From assembly GCA_963807235.1 (NCBI GenBank), contig CAWEBF010000017.1, positions 124,001 to 188,000 on the forward strand: 64,000 nucleotides of DNA, read 5' to 3'. Numbering within the stretch: position 1 is the stretch's first letter; each line of letters starts with the position of its first letter. Positions 35,340 through 43,766 of the stretch are shown here, piece by piece. The DNA is from CAWEBF01 sp963807235 (GTDB lineage Bacteria > Acidobacteriota > Vicinamibacteria > Vicinamibacterales > UBA2999). The position numbers and the translations under genes were made by a program. The notes under the pieces were generated by a model. The model ran no database searches, was not told the DNA's origin, and worked only from the letters and a program-made list of their open reading frames with translations.

Positions 35340-37838
35340 ATGTCCGTGCTGTTCAACCCGCGCGCGGTCGGTATTGGTGCGTTCGGCGCGCTGCTGGCTT
35401 TTGCTGCCTGGTCGGGCAACGTCGTCGCCGAACAGGGAGGCCCGGGAGCATCCGCGGCGGGTCGACCTGCGCCGCAGGTCCCGTCACCTGCATCGCGACC
35501 CGTGGCCGCCGCGCCGAGTGCCGCGCCCGATGCGGCGCTGATTCAGAAGTACTGCATCACCTGTCACAACGCGAGGGCAAAGACCGGCGGGCTCTCGCTC
35601 GAGGGGATGTCGCCCGCCGACGCCGCCGCCCACGCGGAAGTGTGGGAGAAGGTGGCGCGGAAGATCAGGGGCGGGATGATGCCGCCCCAGGGCATGCCTC
35701 GCCCGGACGAGTCGGTGCTCGATGCGTTCACTGTTGCGCTCGAGCAGACGCTCGACGCCGGCGCGCGGCAGCGCCCGGATCCCGGCTTCAAGGCCGTGCA
35801 CCGGCTCAATCGGACGGAGTACGGCAACGCCGTCCGCGATCTGCTGGACCTCGAGCTCAACGTCGCGGAGCTCCTGCCCGCCGACGACGAGAGCAACGGC
35901 TTCGACAACCAGGCGGGCGTGCTGCGCGTGTCCCCGTCGCTGCTCGAGCAGTATCTGGCGGCGGCCCGCAAGATCAGCAGCCTCGCGGTCGGCACCGACA
36001 CCGAGCTGGTACGCCTGGCGTTCCGCGTCCCGCCCGACGACTCGCAGACGGAGCAGGTGGACGGGCTGCCGCTCGGTACGCGGGGGGGCTTGCTGTTGCG
36101 CCACATGTTCCCGCAGGACGGCACCTACGAGTTCGGTGTGTTCCTGACCCGGAACATCGTGGGCTACATGACGGGGCTCGAATTCGCCCACACGCTGGAG
36201 ATCAGCCTCGACGGCGAGCGCGTGTTCACCGCCGAGGTCGGTGGGGAGAAAGACAACCTGGCGTCGGACACGAACATGTCCGAGGCGGCCAATGCCATCG
36301 ATCGCCGGTTGAAGACGCGCGTGGCCGTCAAGGCCGGGCCGCACGACGTGGGCGTCACGTTCGTGCAGCGCAATCGCGCCGAGTCGGACGAGCCGCTCCA
36401 GCTGCACGAGCGCCACCACGATCTGCAGGACATGAACGGCCTGCCGCTCATCGACTGGGTGAGCCTGACGGGTCCCTTCGACGCGACGGGCCCCGGCACG
36501 ACTCCGAGCCGCGAGCGCATCTTCACCTGCAAGCCCACACGTGCTAGCGAAGAGAGTGCGTGCGCCCGCACCATCCTGACCGCGATGGCCCGCCGGGCCT
36601 ATCGCCGGCCTGTCGGGGCCGACGACCTCGCGCCGATTCTCGAGCAGTACACCGCGGGCCGGGTCAAGGGCTCCTTCGACCGTGGCATCGAGCACGGCCT
36701 GCGCCTGATCCTGGCGAATCCGAAGTTCCTCTTCAGGACCGAAGCGCCGCTGCCCGCCAGTCAGGCGACGGGTCCGGTGTCGGATCTCGAGCTTGCGTCG
36801 CGTCTCTCGTTCTTCCTGTGGAGCTCGGTGCCGGACGATCGGCTGCTCGGCGCGGCCGCGCGCGGCCAGCTGCGCAATCCCGTGGTGCTCGAGCGCGAAG
36901 TCCGGCGGATGCTGAAAGACCCGCGATCGCGGGCGCTCGTGGAGAACTTCGCCGGTCAGTGGCTGATGCTGCGGAACCTGCGCGGCCACATCCCCACACC
37001 TGGCGACTTCCCGAACTTCGACAACGAGCTGCGCCTCGGCTTCCGGCGCGAGACCGAGCTTTTCGTGGAGAGCATCTTCCGCGAGGATCGCAGCGTGATG
37101 GAGATGCTGACCGCCGACTACTCGTTCATCAACGAGCGGCTGGCGCGCCACTACGGGATCCCGAACGTGTATGGCAGCCACTTCCGGCGCGTCTCGCTGC
37201 CGGGACAGACGCGCCGCGGGCTGCTGGGCCATGGCAGCGTCCTGACCGTTACGTCCTACCCGAACCGGACGTCACCGGTGCTCCGGGGCAAATGGATCCT
37301 CGAGAACATCCTGGGGACGCCGCCTCCCGCGCCGCCGGCGGACGTGCCCGCTCTCGACGAGAACAAGGCCGGCGAGGAGGCCAAGTCGCAGCGGGAGCGC
37401 CTGGAGGTGCACCGTCGTTCGGCGGCGTGCGCCAGCTGCCATCGGGTGATGGATCCCCTGGGCTTCGCGCTGGAGAACTTCGACGGCATCGGGGAATGGC
37501 GCGCCAAGGAAGAGGGCGGCCGCATCGATCCCACCGGACAGCTGGCCGACGGCAGCGCCGTGGACGGCCCCGTGGCGCTCCGCAGGGCGCTGGCCCGGAA
37601 GCCCGCGATGTTCGTGCGCACGTTCACGGAGAAGCTGATGACCTACGGCCTGGGCCGGGGGATGGAATACGCCGACATGCCCACCATTCGCGCGATCGCG
37701 CGCGACGCGGCCCGTCAGGAGTATCGTTTCTCCTCCATCGTCGTCGGCATCGTGAAGAGCGCTGCGTTTCAGATGAAGCGAGCCCCACGAGTAGAGGGCA
37801 CGTTGGCGTCGGCCGGGACTGTAGACCGTAGACCGTAG
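35340..37838 (+). CDS. DUF1592 cytochrome-type secreted protein (DUF1587-1595-1592-1588-1585)
   Basis: The protein has 832 residues. After an N-terminal hydrophobic segment comes a heme site YCITCHN, and near the C-terminus a second CASCHRVMDPLGFALENFDG. Between them are the DUF1587 (VHRLNRTEYGNAVRDLLDLE), DUF1595 (RRAYRRPVGADDLAPIL), DUF1592 (ELASRLSFFLWSSVPDD) and DUF1588 blocks. The family is a planctomycete/acidobacterial secreted protein linked to polysaccharide degradation, with no proven reaction. ATG 35340 is chosen over upstream codons because GAGGAA precedes it by 4 bases. The last residues GTVDRRP and the TAG at 37836 come from a heptamer array. Confidence 0.92.
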   Translation: MSVLFNPRAVGIGAFGALLAFAAWSGNVVAEQGGPGASAAGRPAPQVPSPASRPVAAAPSAAPDAALIQKYCITCHNARAKTGGLSLEGMSPADAAAHAEVWEKVARKIRGGMMPPQGMPRPDESVLDAFTVALEQTLDAGARQRPDPGFKAVHRLNRTEYGNAVRDLLDLELNVAELLPADDESNGFDNQAGVLRVSPSLLEQYLAAARKISSLAVGTDTELVRLAFRVPPDDSQTEQVDGLPLGTRGGLLLRHMFPQDGTYEFGVFLTRNIVGYMTGLEFAHTLEISLDGERVFTAEVGGEKDNLASDTNMSEAANAIDRRLKTRVAVKAGPHDVGVTFVQRNRAESDEPLQLHERHHDLQDMNGLPLIDWVSLTGPFDATGPGTTPSRERIFTCKPTRASEESACARTILTAMARRAYRRPVGADDLAPILEQYTAGRVKGSFDRGIEHGLRLILANPKFLFRTEAPLPASQATGPVSDLELASRLSFFLWSSVPDDRLLGAAARGQLRNPVVLEREVRRMLKDPRSRALVENFAGQWLMLRNLRGHIPTPGDFPNFDNELRLGFRRETELFVESIFREDRSVMEMLTADYSFINERLARHYGIPNVYGSHFRRVSLPGQTRRGLLGHGSVLTVTSYPNRTSPVLRGKWILENILGTPPPAPPADVPALDENKAGEEAKSQRERLEVHRRSAACASCHRVMDPLGFALENFDGIGEWRAKEEGGRIDPTGQLADGSAVDGPVALRRALARKPAMFVRTFTEKLMTYGLGRGMEYADMPTIRAIARDAARQEYRFSSIVVGIVKSAAFQMKRAPRVEGTLASAGTVDRRP

Positions 37839-37841
37839 ACC
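37814..37841. repeat. Heptamer array that supplies a stop codon
   Basis: GGGACT is followed by GTAGACC three times (37821-37841). This is the right-arm type of the 23.1 and 51.7 kb elements without the left arm. The DUF1592 stop TAG (37836-37838) lies in it, and the DUF1552 ATG follows 12 bases later. Confidence 0.85.
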
Positions 37842-37853
37842 GGAGCCCTGATC

Positions 37854-39185
37854 ATGTTTCTCACAAGAAAACACCTCGACCGGCGCACGTTCCTGCAGGG
37901 GCTCGGCGTGGGCCTCGCGCTGCCGCTCCTCGACGCGATGGTGCCGGCGCGCACGCTGCTGGCGCAGACGGCCGCGGCGGGCCGGGCGCGCCTGGGCTTC
38001 GTGTACGTGCCCCACGGCGCGGTCATGGACAAGTGGACGCCCGCCGCCGTTGGCAGCGGGTTCGAGTTCACGCCGATCCTCAAGCCGCTCGAAGCCTTTC
38101 GCGATCGGATGAACGTCGTGACCGGCCTCGGCCATCAGGCCGCCGACACGACCGCCGTGCACTCGTTGAGCCCGACCACGTGGCTGAGCGGCGTGCGCCC
38201 GAAGGCGACGCAGGGAGTGGACGCCTACGCTGGCATCACGGCCGACCAGGTCGCCGCGCAGGCGATCGGGCAGGACTCGTCGCTGCCCTCGATGGAGCTG
38301 GCCACTGAGGATCATTCGGGCCTCATCGGATCGTGCGATCGCGACTACGGCTGCATCTACATGAACACGCTGTCGTGGCGCACGCCGACCACGCCGCTGC
38401 CCATGGAGATCAACCCGCGCAAGGTGTTCGAACGGATGTTCGGCCAGGGCGGGAGCGCCTCGGATCGCGTGGCGCGCATCCGGGAGGACCGCAGCATCCT
38501 GGACGCGATTGCCAAGGAAGCTGCCGGCCTGCAGGTGCAGCTCGGGCCCGCCGACCGGCAGACGATGACCCAGTATCTCGACAACGTCCGCGAGATCGAG
38601 CGCCGCATCCAGCGCGCCGAGAAGGTGCAGGGCGACGAGGCGCTGCAGTTGCCCGCGCGGCCGGCCGGCGTGCCATTCGATTTCGAGGAGCACGTGCGGC
38701 TGATGTACGACCTGATGGTGCTGGCCTATCAGGCCAACATCTCGCGGGTCATCACGTTCATGGTGTCGCGCGAGGTGAGCAACCGCACCTACACGCAGGT
38801 GGGCGTGACCGACGGCCACCACGCCATCTCGCACCACCAGAACCGCGCCGACAAGATGGAGAAGAACGTCCGCATCCAGACGTTCAACGTCGGCATGTTC
38901 GCCGAGTTCGTGGAGAAGCTCCAGAAGACACCGGACGGCGACCGCACGCTGCTCGACAACACCGTGCTGCTCTACGGCAGCAACATGAGCAACAGCAACG
39001 CCCACGATCATTTCCCGCTGCCCAACCTGGTGGTGGGCGGCGCCAGCGGCCGGATGAAGGGCGGACGCCACCTGCGCTACGCGGACCACACGCCGATGAC
39101 GAATCTGCTCGTCTCGGTCCTCGATAAAGCCGGTGTCCGCCAGGAAAAGCTTGGCGACAGTACGGGAGCCCTGGCGGACCTCTAG
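37854..39185 (+). CDS. DUF1552 secreted protein
   Basis: The protein has 443 residues. The twin-arginine-like start LDRRTFLQGLGVGLALPLL is followed by the DUF1552 signature ARLGFVYVPHGAVMDKW, then EDHSGLIGSCDRDYGCIYMN, ADRQTMTQYLDNVREIERRI, RTLLDNTVLLYGSNMSNSNA and HDHFPLPNLVVGG. It is exported folded, probably by Tat. It always tends to follow DUF1592 in these phyla, so both are parts of one system, possibly an extracellular hydrolase or redox complex (inference). The TAG stop is the first codon of the TAGTTCG heptamer array. Confidence 0.92.
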   Translation: MFLTRKHLDRRTFLQGLGVGLALPLLDAMVPARTLLAQTAAAGRARLGFVYVPHGAVMDKWTPAAVGSGFEFTPILKPLEAFRDRMNVVTGLGHQAADTTAVHSLSPTTWLSGVRPKATQGVDAYAGITADQVAAQAIGQDSSLPSMELATEDHSGLIGSCDRDYGCIYMNTLSWRTPTTPLPMEINPRKVFERMFGQGGSASDRVARIREDRSILDAIAKEAAGLQVQLGPADRQTMTQYLDNVREIERRIQRAEKVQGDEALQLPARPAGVPFDFEEHVRLMYDLMVLAYQANISRVITFMVSREVSNRTYTQVGVTDGHHAISHHQNRADKMEKNVRIQTFNVGMFAEFVEKLQKTPDGDRTLLDNTVLLYGSNMSNSNAHDHFPLPNLVVGGASGRMKGGRHLRYADHTPMTNLLVSVLDKAGVRQEKLGDSTGALADL

Positions 39186-39210
39186 TTCGTGGTTCGTAGT
39201 TCGTGGTTCG
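39183..39210. repeat. Heptamer array TAGTTCG/TGGTTCG
   Basis: Four alternating units: TAGTTCG, TGGTTCG, TAGTTCG and TGGTTCG, then TAGTGG. The first TAG is the stop of the DUF1552 gene. The GTG of the ankyrin gene (39213) begins right after the array, so it fills the whole intergenic gap. Confidence 0.88.
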
Positions 39211-39212
39211 TA

Positions 39213-40778
39213 GTGGAGCCGAACTTGCCGCATAGAATCCTCGCTGCCTTCGCTGTGCTCGCCTTCACCGCAAGCGCCGCCAGCGCACAAGCGCCGGACC
39301 GGCGGCTCGTCCGAGCGGTGAAGGCCAACGAGACGGTGGCCGCCAACGCGCTGCTGCGGGCCAAGGTCAACCCCAACGTGGCGGACGTGGACGGCACGAC
39401 GCCGCTCCAATGGGCCGTGCGCAACCACAACGCCCAACTGGCGGACCGCCTGCTGGCTGCGGGCGCCGACGCCAAGGCGCAGAACCGCTACGGCGTGACG
39501 GCCATTCAGCTCGCGTGCGAGGCCGGCAGCGCGCAGCTCGTGACGCGGCTGCTCGACGCCGGCGTGGCCGCCACCGCCACGGGGCCGCTCGGTGAAACGG
39601 CGCTGCACACCTGCGCGCGCAGCGGCGACGTGGCCGCCGCGAAAGTCCTCGTCGCCCGCGGGGCGCCGCTCGAGGCGGGCGAAAGCTGGCGCGGACAGAC
39701 GCCGCTGATGTGGGCCGCCGGGCAGGGACACGCGGCGATGATCTCGATGCTGATCGAGGCCGGCGCGAACCCGAACACACGGTCCACGGTCGTGGAGTGG
39801 GCGCGGCAGCGGACGCAGGAACCGCGGGACAAATGGCTGCCGCCCGGCGGGCTCACCGCGCTGCTGTTGGCCGCCCGCGAGGGTTGCGTGGCGTGCATCC
39901 CCGCGCTCGTGGACGGCAAGGCGAACGTCAACGACGTGGACCCGGACAGGCAGAGCGCGCTGGTGCTGGCGCTGATGAACGGCCACTTCGACGTCGCGGG
40001 CGCGCTCATCGATCGCGGCATCGACGTCAATCTGAAGGACAAGGTGGGACGCACGGCGCTGTGGGCGGCCGTGGACGCCCATACGATGCCGGCGTCGAAT
40101 CGTCCCGCCCCGCGTGAGACCGACGACGAGCTGTCCAGTCTCGACATCATCAACAAGCTGCTGGCGCGCGGCGCCGAGGTGGATGCGGCGCTCTCTCAAC
40201 AGATTCCGTACCGCACCAAGCTCGACCGCGGTGGCGACGGCGTGCTCGGCGCAGGCACCACGCCGCTCCTGCGGGCGGCCAAGGCGGGTGACGTGCCGGT
40301 GGTGAAACTGCTGCTCGAGAAGGGCGCAAACGCCAAGGCCGCGACGCGGAACGGCGTCAACGGCCTCATGATGGCCGCCAACGTGGCCGCGCGGGAAGAA
40401 GACATGACGGGCCGAAGCAAGACGCAGCGCGAAGCCATCGAGACGATCCAGATGCTGCTGGCGGCCGGCGTGGACATCAACGCCGCCGACACGCAGGGCC
40501 GCACCGCCGCTCACGGCGCGGCGCTGTGGGGCTTCACCGACGTGATCGGGTTCCTCCACAAGAACGGCGCCCAGTTCGACGTCAAGGACAAGCGCGGTTT
40601 CACCCCGCTCGACACCGCGCTGGGCCAGGCCGGCGGCTTCGGCTTCGGCGGCACATCGGGCGTCGTGCAGAACGAGACCGCAAAGGTGATCCAGGACCTG
40701 ACGGGGCTCAAGCCCAGTCCGCCCCGTGCCGCTGCGCCAGCTCGTGGCAGCCGCAATCAAGACGACGACAACCAGTAA
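39213..40778 (+). CDS. Secreted ankyrin-repeat protein
   Basis: The protein has 521 residues. The signal peptide is LPHRILAAFAVLAFTASAAS. About ten ankyrin repeats follow: VDGTTPLQWAVRNHNAQLAD, NRYGVTAIQLACEAGSAQLV, LGETALHTCARSGDVAAAKV, RGQTPLMWAAGQGHAAMISM, VGRTALWAAVD, GTTPLLRAAKAGDVPVVKL and KRGFTPLDTALGQ. It is a protein-binding scaffold outside the cytoplasm. It follows DUF1592 and DUF1552 as in many relatives. I chose GTG 39213 because the codons upstream are the heptamer array; the frame stays open to 39189. Confidence 0.88.
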   Translation: MEPNLPHRILAAFAVLAFTASAASAQAPDRRLVRAVKANETVAANALLRAKVNPNVADVDGTTPLQWAVRNHNAQLADRLLAAGADAKAQNRYGVTAIQLACEAGSAQLVTRLLDAGVAATATGPLGETALHTCARSGDVAAAKVLVARGAPLEAGESWRGQTPLMWAAGQGHAAMISMLIEAGANPNTRSTVVEWARQRTQEPRDKWLPPGGLTALLLAAREGCVACIPALVDGKANVNDVDPDRQSALVLALMNGHFDVAGALIDRGIDVNLKDKVGRTALWAAVDAHTMPASNRPAPRETDDELSSLDIINKLLARGAEVDAALSQQIPYRTKLDRGGDGVLGAGTTPLLRAAKAGDVPVVKLLLEKGANAKAATRNGVNGLMMAANVAAREEDMTGRSKTQREAIETIQMLLAAGVDINAADTQGRTAAHGAALWGFTDVIGFLHKNGAQFDVKDKRGFTPLDTALGQAGGFGFGGTSGVVQNETAKVIQDLTGLKPSPPRAAAPARGSRNQDDDNQ

Positions 40779-40781
40779 CGG

Positions 40782-40847
40782 CGGACTGTCGGTGGAGTTG
40801 GTACGGACTGTCGGTGGAGGTTGGTACCGACTGTCGGTGGAGGTTGG
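40782..40847. repeat. Tandem repeat, three units of 22-24 bp
   Basis: CGGACTGTCGGTGGAGTTGG is repeated as CGGACTGTCGGTGGAGGTTG and CGACTGTCGGTGGAGGTTGG with small indels. ACCGACTGTCGGT within it is a perfect palindrome around a central T. It fills the gap between the ankyrin and amidohydrolase genes and ends at the latter's TTG start. Confidence 0.8.
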
Positions 40848-40850
40848 TGG

Positions 40851-41876
40851 TTGAACCGTCGTGAATTCTTGGTCGCGGCGGGTGCGGGTGCCCTGTTGGC
40901 CGCCGCACGCTCGTCCGCTCAAGCGCCGGCGCGTCGCGTCGACATCCACCAGCACTTCGTCTCGCCCAGCTTCCTCGCCACGCTGAACGCCAAGAACGCC
41001 ACGACACCCATCCCGGGCCTGGCGGCGTGGAAGGACTTCTCTCCCGCTCGCGCGGTGGAGACGCTGGACCGCGTGGGAGTTCAGACGGCGATGCTGTCGA
41101 TCACCGCGCCCGGCGTGTGGTTCGGCGACGTGCAGGAGGCGCGCCGGCTGGCGCGCGAGATGAACGATTACGCGGCCGCCCGGATGGTATCGGATCACAA
41201 GGGCCGCTTCGGTCTCTTCGCTGTGCTGCCATTGCCCGACGTGGAAGGCAGCCTCCGCGAGATCGAGTACGCCTTCGACACGTTGAAGGCAGATGGCGTG
41301 GGCGTGCTGACCAGCTACGGCAGCGCGTGGCTGGGCGATCCGTCCTTCGCGCCGGTGATGGCGGAGCTGAACAAGCGGAAGGCCGTGGTCTACACGCACC
41401 CCACCGACGCCGCATGCTGCCAGGGGCTGGTTCCGCGCGTGGCCAACCAGATGCTGGAATACCCGACCGACACCACGCGCACGATCGCCAGCCTGGTCGT
41501 CAGTGAAACGGCTGCCAAGAACCCGGACGTCCGCTTCATCTTCTCCCACGCCGGCGGCACGCTGACGTCGGTGGCTGGCCGGCTGCTCGGCCCCGAAATG
41601 ACGGCGGACAACCTGGCGAAGCCGGCCGCCCCCAATACGCGTCTCTTCCAGCTGCGCCGCTTCTTCTACGACACGGCCGGATCGGCCAACCCGGTCAACA
41701 TGCAGGCGCTCAGGGCGCTCGTGCCCACGTCGCAGATCGTCTTCGGCACGGACGCGCCGTTCTTCGATGGCGCACCCCAGGTCCAGGGTTTGCAGCGCGC
41801 GGGCTTCACGCCGGAGGAGTTGCGCGGCGTCGAGCGCGACAACGCGCTGCGGCTCATCCCCCGCTTGAGCGTCTAA
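40851..41876 (+). CDS. Secreted amidohydrolase-2 family metal enzyme
   Basis: The protein has 341 residues. A twin-arginine-like start (NRREFLVAAGAGALLAAARS) precedes an ACMSD-type TIM barrel: VDIHQHF metal His pair, VYTHPTDAACC, FSHAGGTLTSVAG and IVFGTDAPFFDG with the conserved Asp. The family decarboxylates or hydrolyses small aromatic or carboxylate substrates with Zn. The start is taken as TTG 40851 because it begins the signal sequence and the repeat lies upstream; GTG 40821 is also in frame. It converges with the RluA gene with a 4-base overlap of 3' ends. Confidence 0.85.
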   Translation: MNRREFLVAAGAGALLAAARSSAQAPARRVDIHQHFVSPSFLATLNAKNATTPIPGLAAWKDFSPARAVETLDRVGVQTAMLSITAPGVWFGDVQEARRLAREMNDYAAARMVSDHKGRFGLFAVLPLPDVEGSLREIEYAFDTLKADGVGVLTSYGSAWLGDPSFAPVMAELNKRKAVVYTHPTDAACCQGLVPRVANQMLEYPTDTTRTIASLVVSETAAKNPDVRFIFSHAGGTLTSVAGRLLGPEMTADNLAKPAAPNTRLFQLRRFFYDTAGSANPVNMQALRALVPTSQIVFGTDAPFFDGAPQVQGLQRAGFTPEELRGVERDNALRLIPRLSV

Positions 41877-42805
41877 GCTCTCAAGCGCGCCAGAAGCTTT
41901 CTGAGGTCGGCGGGCAGCGGCGCTTCGAAGCGCAGCACCCGATCATCCGCCGGATGGCGGAACGACAGCCGGAAGGCGTGCAACGCCTGCCTGGCAAACG
42001 CCACGCCGTGGCGGCGCAGGTCTTCATCCACATAACGCTGCTCACCGACCAGCGGGTGCCCGTGCAGCTGTGCCTGAATGCGAATCTGGTTCTGCTTGCC
42101 CGTCTCGAGGCGCACCTCCACCAGCGTCGCCGCATCGAACGTCTCCAGCACACGGTAGGTGCAGACGGCGTCGAGCGCCTCCAGATCGGCGGGACGCGCC
42201 TTGCGCTGGATCAACGCTTTCTGGTTCCACACGAGCCGGTCGCGCCACTCCCCGGCCTCGGGGCGCAGCCGTCCGTGCAGCACGGCCCAATACAGGCGCT
42301 CGGGCTCCCGGCGCAGGAACTGGTGCTTCAAGTGCTGATGGGCTCGCGGGTTGGCGGCGAAGATTACGAGGCCGGAGGTATCCCGGTCGATCCGGTGGAC
42401 GACGAGCGGCAGCCGTTTGCCCCGCGATCGCCAGTGAAGAGCCAGCAGGTCGACGACGGACGAGGCGCCGGCGCGGCGATCGAGAGGCACGGTCAGGAGG
42501 CCCGGAGGCTTGTCGACGACGACGAGGTCGTCGTCCTCGTGCACGACGCGCAGGTCGCCGGCCTCGAAGGCGCCGCGGTGGGGCCGGGCGCTGCCTGGCC
42601 GGTCCATCCACACGCGCAGCACGTCGCCGCGGACCAATCGGCGCGCGGCGTCTTTGGTGGTGGCCTCCGCGTCGTTGAGGAAGATCTTGCCTCGGGAAAG
42701 CGCCGCCGCCACACGCGCGCGCGAGCCGAGCCGTCGAGCATCGGCGAGGAACTTGTCGAGCCGCAGTCCCTCGTCGGGAGCCTCAACCGTCCAGGACTCA
42801 CCCAC
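41873..42805 (-). CDS. RluA-family pseudouridine synthase
   Basis: The protein has 310 residues. An S4-type RNA-binding N-domain (LRLDKFLADARRLGSRARVA to KIFLNDAEATTKDAARRLVR) is followed by the catalytic domain with VVHRIDRDTSGLVIFA (catalytic Asp140 of the RID motif), VDKPPGLLTVP and QNQIRIQAQLHGHPLVG. It converts uridine to pseudouridine in rRNA or tRNA; RluD- and RluC-like specificity cannot be separated here. It lies downstream of a strong inverted repeat that separates it from the creatininase gene. Confidence 0.93.
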   Translation of the reverse strand: MGESWTVEAPDEGLRLDKFLADARRLGSRARVAAALSRGKIFLNDAEATTKDAARRLVRGDVLRVWMDRPGSARPHRGAFEAGDLRVVHEDDDLVVVDKPPGLLTVPLDRRAGASSVVDLLALHWRSRGKRLPLVVHRIDRDTSGLVIFAANPRAHQHLKHQFLRREPERLYWAVLHGRLRPEAGEWRDRLVWNQKALIQRKARPADLEALDAVCTYRVLETFDAATLVEVRLETGKQNQIRIQAQLHGHPLVGEQRYVDEDLRRHGVAFARQALHAFRLSFRHPADDRVLRFEAPLPADLRKLLARLRA

Positions 42806-42812
42806 GCGGGAG

Positions 42813-42851
42813 GGCGCCGGTCGGCTTCATCTGCCTAGGCCGACCGGCGCC
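42813..42851 (-). terminator. Perfect 12-bp inverted repeat after the creatininase stop
   Basis: GGCGCCGGTCGG (42813-42824), a 15-base loop, then CCGACCGGCGCC (42840-42851). The hairpin begins immediately after the creatininase TAA (42852-42854) and ends 8 bases before the RluA start at 42805. There is no U-tract, so intrinsic termination may be weak. It may instead protect the mRNA end or act as an attenuator for the RluA gene. Confidence 0.65.
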
Positions 42852-43640
42852 TTACTTCTGCGTCGCGGCGGCCTGAATCTGCTCCACCGCGGCGGCCACC
42901 TTGAAGTCCACGAACATCCGGCCCATCTCCGCCGTCGCGGGCGTGGGGTCCACGAGCACGCCGGCCGCCGGTTCAGGGCCCGCGGCGCTCGCGGCGTACT
43001 TGTCGCGCCGAATCTGCTTCTTCGCCTCGTCGAAGTAGATCACCTGTGCCGTTTCAGCGACGCCCGCGTGGCCGCCGGGCACGATGTTCCGCTCTTTCAT
43101 GTACGCGTTCATCTGCTGCGACGGCTTGGTCTGCGTGTCGATGAAGCGCACGCGCGCACCCCGGCCGCGCCAGTCGGCGTCGAGGCCCTCCGCGGCGACC
43201 CGCAGTTCGGCCGTTCCCCCGCCATGGTCCCCCATCAAATAGACCTGCGTGAAGCCGGCCGAGAGCGCGCTGAGCGCCACCTGCCGGACCACGCCGAGAT
43301 ACACCTCCGACGACAGGCTGATCGTGCCGGGGAACCGCATATGGCCGGTCTTGGCCACCGGGTCGCCGGCGGGAGAGAACGGGATGATCGGGTACACGAG
43401 CGCGTTGCCCAGCTTCTCGGCGATGCGCCCCGCCAGGTTGCGCGCGATCAGGTTGTGCTTCAGCAGAGCCATATGCGGACCGTTCTGCTCGATCCCACCG
43501 GCGTAGACGATCGCGGTTCTCTTGCCGGCCGCGATGGCGTCTCTAATTTCCGGCCATGTCAGGTCCTCCATGAACACCGACTGTGCCTGGGCACCGGCGG
43601 CCGCCGCCATGAACGCCGCCGCGAGAATCAGGGTTCGCAT
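42852..43640 (-). CDS. Secreted creatininase-family protein
   Basis: The protein has 262 residues. The signal peptide MRTLILAAAFMAAAAGAQAQ is followed by the creatininase fold: VFMEDLTWPEIRDAIAAGKR, VYAGGIEQNGPHMALLKHNL (metal-binding Glu and His), PFSPAGDP, FTQVYLMGDHGGG (His and Asp) and HAGVAETAQVIYF (Glu). The family hydrolyses cyclic amides such as creatinine or removes formamide groups; the substrate is unknown. A signal peptide is unusual outside Acidobacteria-type members. GGAGGAAG lies just before the ATG. It diverges from the sensor kinase gene. Confidence 0.9.
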   Translation of the reverse strand: MRTLILAAAFMAAAAGAQAQSVFMEDLTWPEIRDAIAAGKRTAIVYAGGIEQNGPHMALLKHNLIARNLAGRIAEKLGNALVYPIIPFSPAGDPVAKTGHMRFPGTISLSSEVYLGVVRQVALSALSAGFTQVYLMGDHGGGTAELRVAAEGLDADWRGRGARVRFIDTQTKPSQQMNAYMKERNIVPGGHAGVAETAQVIYFDEAKKQIRRDKYAASAAGPEPAAGVLVDPTPATAEMGRMFVDFKVAAAVEQIQAAATQK

Positions 43641-43766
43641 CGCTTCCTCCTTCACCGCATTCAGAGCCACGACGTGCGTCTTGCGACGCCGACACAGCAT
43701 ATGCCAGCACGACGCGGCTCCAAACAAAGCGCAATCTCGCAGGGAAATGACCTAGGATCGGGTTTG

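Noticed and set aside
37272..41549. Open frame of 1425 codons on the minus strand
   Set aside because: It lies antisense to DUF1592, DUF1552, the ankyrin gene and the amidohydrolase, all with clear family motifs. It is rich in Arg, His, Val and Gly without domains, which is what GC-rich third positions produce on the opposite strand.
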